Shown piece after piece: positions 5,353 through 8,608 of a DNA stretch of 8,608 nucleotides (within the stretch, counting starts at the first letter, position 1; every line of letters begins with the position of its first letter). Below the pieces are notes generated by a model. That model did no database searches. It was not told the DNA's origin and saw only the letters and a list, made by a program, of their open reading frames with translations. The position numbers and the translations under genes were made by a program. The stretch lies in assembly GCA_026994735.1 (NCBI GenBank), contig JALWQD010000158.1, positions 14,384 to 22,991 of the forward strand. Reading direction: 5' to 3'. Origin of the DNA: Gammaproteobacteria bacterium. Its GTDB lineage: Bacteria; Pseudomonadota; Gammaproteobacteria; SZUA-140.

Positions 5353-8301
5353 TTACTGGCGTGCGAGCAATAAAAAGCCGCGTCCTTTCCGACCAGTGAC
5401 TGCATCACTGGTCTCGATCACCAGGGCAATCAAATCCCCGTCCGCTGTCGCAAAACCCTTGCCGGTAATCGTTTCAGTTGCGATGATAAGTGTCATATCG
5501 GCCTGGCCCGTTGCTGACAGACTATAGACACTGCCTGCAGATGACGTACCCGGACTTGCTGCCGTCGGTGCCTGCGACAGCGCCGAGACTGTCGCTGCCC
5601 GCGCAGCCTGTAAATCGAGCTCCACCCGCTTCTGAAACAGACTCGCTGCCGACACGGCACCGAGACCATCAAGCGTCAGTGTGCCATAGCGGTAATTCGT
5701 AGCAATCCGGGCACTGGTCGGTGCCGCAAGTGGCACGGGTGTAAAGTCCGTGCTGTATTCAACAACATTATAAACACCGTTCAAATCAGCAACAGACATC
5801 ACGGCAGCGGGTTTAACAGCAGCCAGACTCAAACCGCGCATGGCCCGATTATCAACATTCACGGAAAGGGTATCTGCTGTCGCCAGGGGAGCGGCATTGG
5901 CCACTAATGTCACGCTCACCGATGCCGTACTTGAAATGACCGGCAGACATGCCGTGCCAGCACTATCAACATTTCCCAGCGTGTATGTCCAACTGTCGCT
6001 GGCAGCAGCACCGGGGGTATACAGTAACTGACGCGTGACACCGCTCACAGGCACCAGCGTACCGCTCGCCGGCGGCGTAAAACTGGCGATACAGAGGGCA
6101 TCACCAACGGCATCACTGTCATTGGCAAGGACATCCAGCACAATCTCGCCGGTACCAACATTGATGCTGTAACTGTCAGGCGCAGCAATTGGCAACTGAT
6201 CGGTCACCAGCGTAATGGCTACCGTCGTTGCTGCTGACTGCAGCACGGCCGGGTCAGACGTATCACAAGCGATATAGCTCAGACTGGTTGCTGTTCCAGC
6301 CAGAGGAGGTGTATAGAGGATAAACTTGTTATCAGCAGAAATCACTGCTGTACCCAGCGTTGGCGGCACGGTAATGGCGGCAATACAAAGCTCGTCGCCG
6401 GCAGCATCGGAATCGTTGGCGAGGACATCCAGTGTCCGCTCCGGCGAGCCCAGATTAACGGTGTAGGCATCGGCACTGGCCACGGGTGGCGCATCAACAG
6501 CGACAAGGTTTAATGTCACTGTCGCTGTGGCTGTCAGACCGCCGCCATCCGCCAGCGTATAGTTGAAGGTATCACTGACGACAGCCGTGTCCGCACCGCG
6601 CGCGGTGTAAAACAATGAGCGGCCATCACTGGCAATACGCACACTGCCACTGGCAGGCGTCGTCACGGCTGTGATCGTCAAATTATCGCCGAGCGCATCG
6701 ACATCATTGGCCAATACTTTCAGCTCACTCTCAAACAGATCGTTGCGCAAATAGAAGGCCAGCAAGCCGCCATCCTGAGTGGCACTTCCTGAACCAAGGA
6801 AACTAAAACGGCTATCGCCTTTGCGGATTTGCAGCGAACCATTCTGGAAAACGGTGTAGCGGCCATCGAGGCTGGCATCAGCGACACCATCAAAGCCCTG
6901 GGGACTGACCGGGGCGCTGATCGCCGGCCCCAATGACAACTCAAGACGACTGCTATCGAGACTGAGTACTGCCGGCGCTGCCTGACCGGCACCAATCTGG
7001 CCAAATGACGCGGTCGAGCCGGGCAGGGCAGGGGTTGTGGCATTGGCATCAAAACGGACCGTTCCGGACTGGGCATTGAGTGCCAGCTGATTACCTGCGG
7101 CTGAACTCCCGCCGCTGAGGCGGGTTTCGAGGCTGATATAGTTATATGTCGTTGAGGCGCCAATGCCACTACTATCAAGCAATGTATTGTCCAAAACGGT
7201 GTTCTGGCCAAAGGGAGCAAAATCGCTCAGTAACATGACACGCAAACCCTGACGAATCTGGCCAACTTGTGGCTGCTCCTCAAGCGGATAGGCGACCATG
7301 CGACCATCCTTCTTAACGAGTCCGGCAACGGCCTGGCCACTGGCCGTCTCAACCGCCATATGACCATTGGCAGCAGCAATATGGCTCAAACCGGATAACG
7401 GAGAGCTGTCGAGAAACTGCAGTCCCAGCCGGGATAAATTGTGACGGAAGAAAGAACCACCGGCAAAGCCACTGCCCTGGGTCAGACCCAGTGGCCCGAA
7501 AAAGCCGTTACCAACACCATAACCAGCAACCAGCCCCCCCTTGTTCACACCACCCACTGTCAACGGGTCAATCATCAACAAACTCAGATCGATGCTCTGA
7601 AAAGACTTGTTATCGATTGCCGTCGCCACTCCGGCAGTGGCCATACCGGCTGCCAGATCAGATAGCACCGTGCCTGACGCACTGTTGAGATCAGCAACGG
7701 ACTGGGCAAAGGTTTTTGCCGCCAGATTGACATCCATGCCGGTCAGCAAACTGTTCAGGGCAGCCACCTCACGCGGTGCGAAATTGGCCAGGGCATTTGT
7801 CGCCGCCACCGTCTGGGTAATCACTTCGGAAACCGGCGTCACATCCACTTGACTGCCGGTAACAATCGCCCGCATGGTGCTCAGCTGGCCAACGACACGC
7901 ACGGCCAGCGTCGCGTCCGGGGCCGGCGTACTGCTAAAGGTATAGGCACCGGCTGCATCGGCAATCACCGGGCCGGCGACGATACTGACAAAGGCACCAC
8001 TGTTATCCAGCCGCACCAGTTCGACCGAGGCTCCCGGAACAGGCACCAGGCCACTAACGGCCGCCTGGACCTGGGGAGCAGCCAGTGTCCCCAGCCAACG
8101 CGCCATTAACGTCAAGGGCGACGATGCGGGCTTACTACGGGCAAACTGGTTGCTGTCAGCCGGGGCTGCCAGGACTGTCCCCGTGATCGTTTGCGTCGGT
8201 CCGGCAGCGCCCACTCCAGTATCACTGCCACCACCGCAACTGGCTAATAATAATACCAGCAGAGCACTGGCCCCCTTGAAAAATCTCTTCATCATCTTCA
8301 T
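5353..8301 (-). CDS. Large outer-membrane lipoprotein with bacterial cadherin/Ig-like (Big_9-type) repeats
   Basis: A 982-residue exported protein. MKMMKRFF then a hydrophobic core ends in the lipobox LASC (19-22), so Cys22 should be lipidated. Gly at +2, not Asp, predicts outer-membrane sorting. A Gly/Ser linker follows. Residues about 37-165 look like a carboxypeptidase-regulatory-like beta-sandwich (DAAGAYTFSS at 115-124, VDVTPVSEVITQTV at 152-165), then a helical stretch at 173-225. Residues 240-521 are an unassigned beta-rich region. Three tandem Big_9/cadherin-like units follow at 522-600, 604-700 and 703-800, each with VLANDxDAxGD. A stub of a fourth start lies at 802-817. The C-terminal domain, 838-982, begins LNGVYNVVEY and ends GRGFLLLARQ. 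Such repeats usually mediate adhesion or matrix contact, so a surface adhesin-like role is inferred, not shown. No enzyme motif seen. No good ribosome site precedes the first ATG; M3 or M4 are possible starts. Confidence 0.85.
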   Translation of the reverse strand: MKMMKRFFKGASALLVLLLASCGGGSDTGVGAAGPTQTITGTVLAAPADSNQFARSKPASSPLTLMARWLGTLAAPQVQAAVSGLVPVPGASVELVRLDNSGAFVSIVAGPVIADAAGAYTFSSTPAPDATLAVRVVGQLSTMRAIVTGSQVDVTPVSEVITQTVAATNALANFAPREVAALNSLLTGMDVNLAAKTFAQSVADLNSASGTVLSDLAAGMATAGVATAIDNKSFQSIDLSLLMIDPLTVGGVNKGGLVAGYGVGNGFFGPLGLTQGSGFAGGSFFRHNLSRLGLQFLDSSPLSGLSHIAAANGHMAVETASGQAVAGLVKKDGRMVAYPLEEQPQVGQIRQGLRVMLLSDFAPFGQNTVLDNTLLDSSGIGASTTYNYISLETRLSGGSSAAGNQLALNAQSGTVRFDANATTPALPGSTASFGQIGAGQAAPAVLSLDSSRLELSLGPAISAPVSPQGFDGVADASLDGRYTVFQNGSLQIRKGDSRFSFLGSGSATQDGGLLAFYLRNDLFESELKVLANDVDALGDNLTITAVTTPASGSVRIASDGRSLFYTARGADTAVVSDTFNYTLADGGGLTATATVTLNLVAVDAPPVASADAYTVNLGSPERTLDVLANDSDAAGDELCIAAITVPPTLGTAVISADNKFILYTPPLAGTATSLSYIACDTSDPAVLQSAATTVAITLVTDQLPIAAPDSYSINVGTGEIVLDVLANDSDAVGDALCIASFTPPASGTLVPVSGVTRQLLYTPGAAASDSWTYTLGNVDSAGTACLPVISSTASVSVTLVANAAPLATADTLSVNVDNRAMRGLSLAAVKPAAVMSVADLNGVYNVVEYSTDFTPVPLAAPTSARIATNYRYGTLTLDGLGAVSAASLFQKRVELDLQAARAATVSALSQAPTAASPGTSSAGSVYSLSATGQADMTLIIATETITGKGFATADGDLIALVIETSDAVTGRKGRGFLLLARQ
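5407..7323 (-). repeat. 17-residue motif occurring three times in the lipoprotein
   Basis: Residues 327-343 (7273-7323), 505-521 (6739-6789) and 949-965 (5407-5457) align without gaps: GLVKKDGRMVAYPLEEQ, GSATQDGGLLAFYLRND and GFATADGDLIALVIETS. The shared pattern is Gly, four residues, Asp-Gly, x, two hydrophobics, Ala, then a hydrophobic strand. Copies 2 and 3 are each preceded by a LxGxY motif (478-482 and 840-844). This suggests a repeated beta module interrupted by the Big_9 array. Confidence 0.55.
5902..6738 (-). repeat. Three tandem Big_9-like units inside the lipoprotein
   Basis: Unit 1 maps to 6502-6738, unit 2 to 6202-6492 and unit 3 to 5902-6195. Each carries a VLAND-SD/VD-A-GD signature followed by an xYTxx strand. 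The second and third units remain alike at DNA level: TTGGC(A/G)AGGACATCCAG occurs at 6122-6138 and 6416-6432 with one mismatch, exactly 294 bases (98 codons) apart, pointing to fairly recent duplication. Units 2 and 3 each hold two cysteines (639/679 and 737/785); unit 1 has none. Confidence 0.8.
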
Positions 8302-8537
8302 CTTGAATAGTTCACAGGCGTTGGGCCAGAGATCCGGCGTGGGATTACCAATAATAACAAAATGCGTGAATAATTAGACGCCCTGGCACCCAGCTAAGTT
8401 CCCGGCTTAAGCAAAAGCTAATCACGGCCAGGGCACTCGCGACAGGTCTGCTGCTATGTCAAAGTCGGCGCACATAAACAGCCACATAATCGTCTCCAAG
8501 AGCCGAAACCGTAACGCTACAAAAGGATTATCAAACA
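8302..8537. other. Divergent intergenic region between lipoprotein gene and hslV
   Basis: This 236-bp stretch must carry the lipoprotein promoter (minus) and the upstream region of hslV (plus). It holds a long stem-loop (8380-8434) and a short direct repeat CACATAA at 8471-8477 and 8483-8489, twelve bases apart. CATAAT at 8485-8490 resembles a -10 box, but no acceptable -35 lies 16-18 bp upstream. I looked for the heat-shock sigma-32 pattern expected for hslVU and found no convincing match. Confidence 0.5.
8380..8434. other. Long stem-loop of unknown function in the leader region
   Basis: GCCCTGGC at 8380-8387 pairs perfectly with GCCAGGGC at 8427-8434. Within the loop TAAG (8395-8398) pairs CTTA (8406-8409) and AGC (8392-8394) pairs GCT (8417-8419), leaving a 7-base bulge (8410-8416). 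It lies about 80 bases upstream of the lipoprotein start and about 100 upstream of hslV. I compared it by eye with c-di-GMP, SAH, TPP and fluoride riboswitch cores and saw no match. No U-run follows on either side. Confidence 0.4.
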
Positions 8538-8608
8538 ATGAAACAGTTCCGCGGTACCACCATTCTCTCTGTCCGCCGTGACGGCATGGTCGTCATCGGT
8601 GGTGATGG
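8538..8608 (+). CDS. hslV: ATP-dependent protease proteolytic subunit HslV, 5' end only
   Basis: The first 23 codons are visible before the window ends. HslV is the peptidase ring of the HslVU (ClpQY) complex, a cytoplasmic N-terminal-threonine protease related to proteasome beta subunits. The translation begins MKQFRG, then TTILSVRRDGMVVIGGDG, matching the family start. Thr7 would become the catalytic N-terminal nucleophile after removal of a six-residue pro-segment. A pro-segment ending in Gly before Thr-Thr is seen in betaproteobacteria, unlike the enterobacterial form that begins MTT. AGGA at 8524-8527 is the ribosome site. hslU would be expected just downstream. Confidence 0.93.
   Translation, partial: MKQFRGTTILSVRRDGMVVIGGD

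Noticed and set aside
6720..7220. 166-codon open frame on the minus strand in another frame of the lipoprotein gene
   Set aside because: Same-strand frame shadow; Pro/Arg/Ser-rich with no domain, whereas the main frame shows continuous repeat structure.
8380..8434. Stem-loop considered as a tRNA or known riboswitch
   Set aside because: No T-arm or acceptor stem pattern for tRNA, and no conserved core of the riboswitch classes I could recall.
8457..8489. Sigma-32-like promoter for hslV (TGTCAAA with CCACATAA)
   Set aside because: The spacing of 18 bases is too long and both elements deviate from consensus.

Overview
The window looks like chromosomal DNA of a Gram-negative, sulfur-metabolising proteobacterium. 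A betaproteobacterium is the best guess, though the sequence alone cannot settle this. The evidence is a dissimilatory-type ATP sulfurylase with a Cys3His metal site, an hslV start whose short pro-segment precedes Gly-Thr-Thr, an EAL-HDOD protein, and envelope proteins with Sec or lipoprotein signals. No mobile element, tRNA, rRNA, CRISPR array or integrase was found, so nothing marks this as an island.

Layout: sat (+, 23-1240) ends at a 16-bp perfect hairpin. Convergent to it is an orphan LolA-like periplasmic protein (-, 1441-2400). Upstream of that lies a textbook intrinsic terminator (2603-2630) closing an unrecognised secreted Ala/Thr/Gly-rich protein (-, 2674-3708). A 360-bp divergent intergenic region with dyads separates it from an EAL-HDOD signalling protein (+, 4069-5316). 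Only 36 bp further on, a large outer-membrane lipoprotein with bacterial cadherin/Ig-like repeats runs convergently (-, 5353-8301). A 236-bp divergent region with a long stem-loop then leads to the first 23 codons of hslV (+, 8538 to the window end).

Working together: sat most likely belongs to sulfite oxidation via APS, with partner genes left of the window. The three minus-strand genes all encode exported proteins (periplasmic, secreted, surface lipoprotein). The EAL-HDOD protein sits between two of them and could link the surface proteins to second-messenger signalling, but the genes are not co-oriented and this is only a hypothesis. hslV begins the HslVU protease operon, which is housekeeping.

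I see no defence system or other clearly novel machinery. The most unusual items are the large lipoprotein, which has a thrice-repeated 17-residue motif flanking a Big_9-like array with paired cysteines, the secreted protein of unknown family, and two structured intergenic elements.
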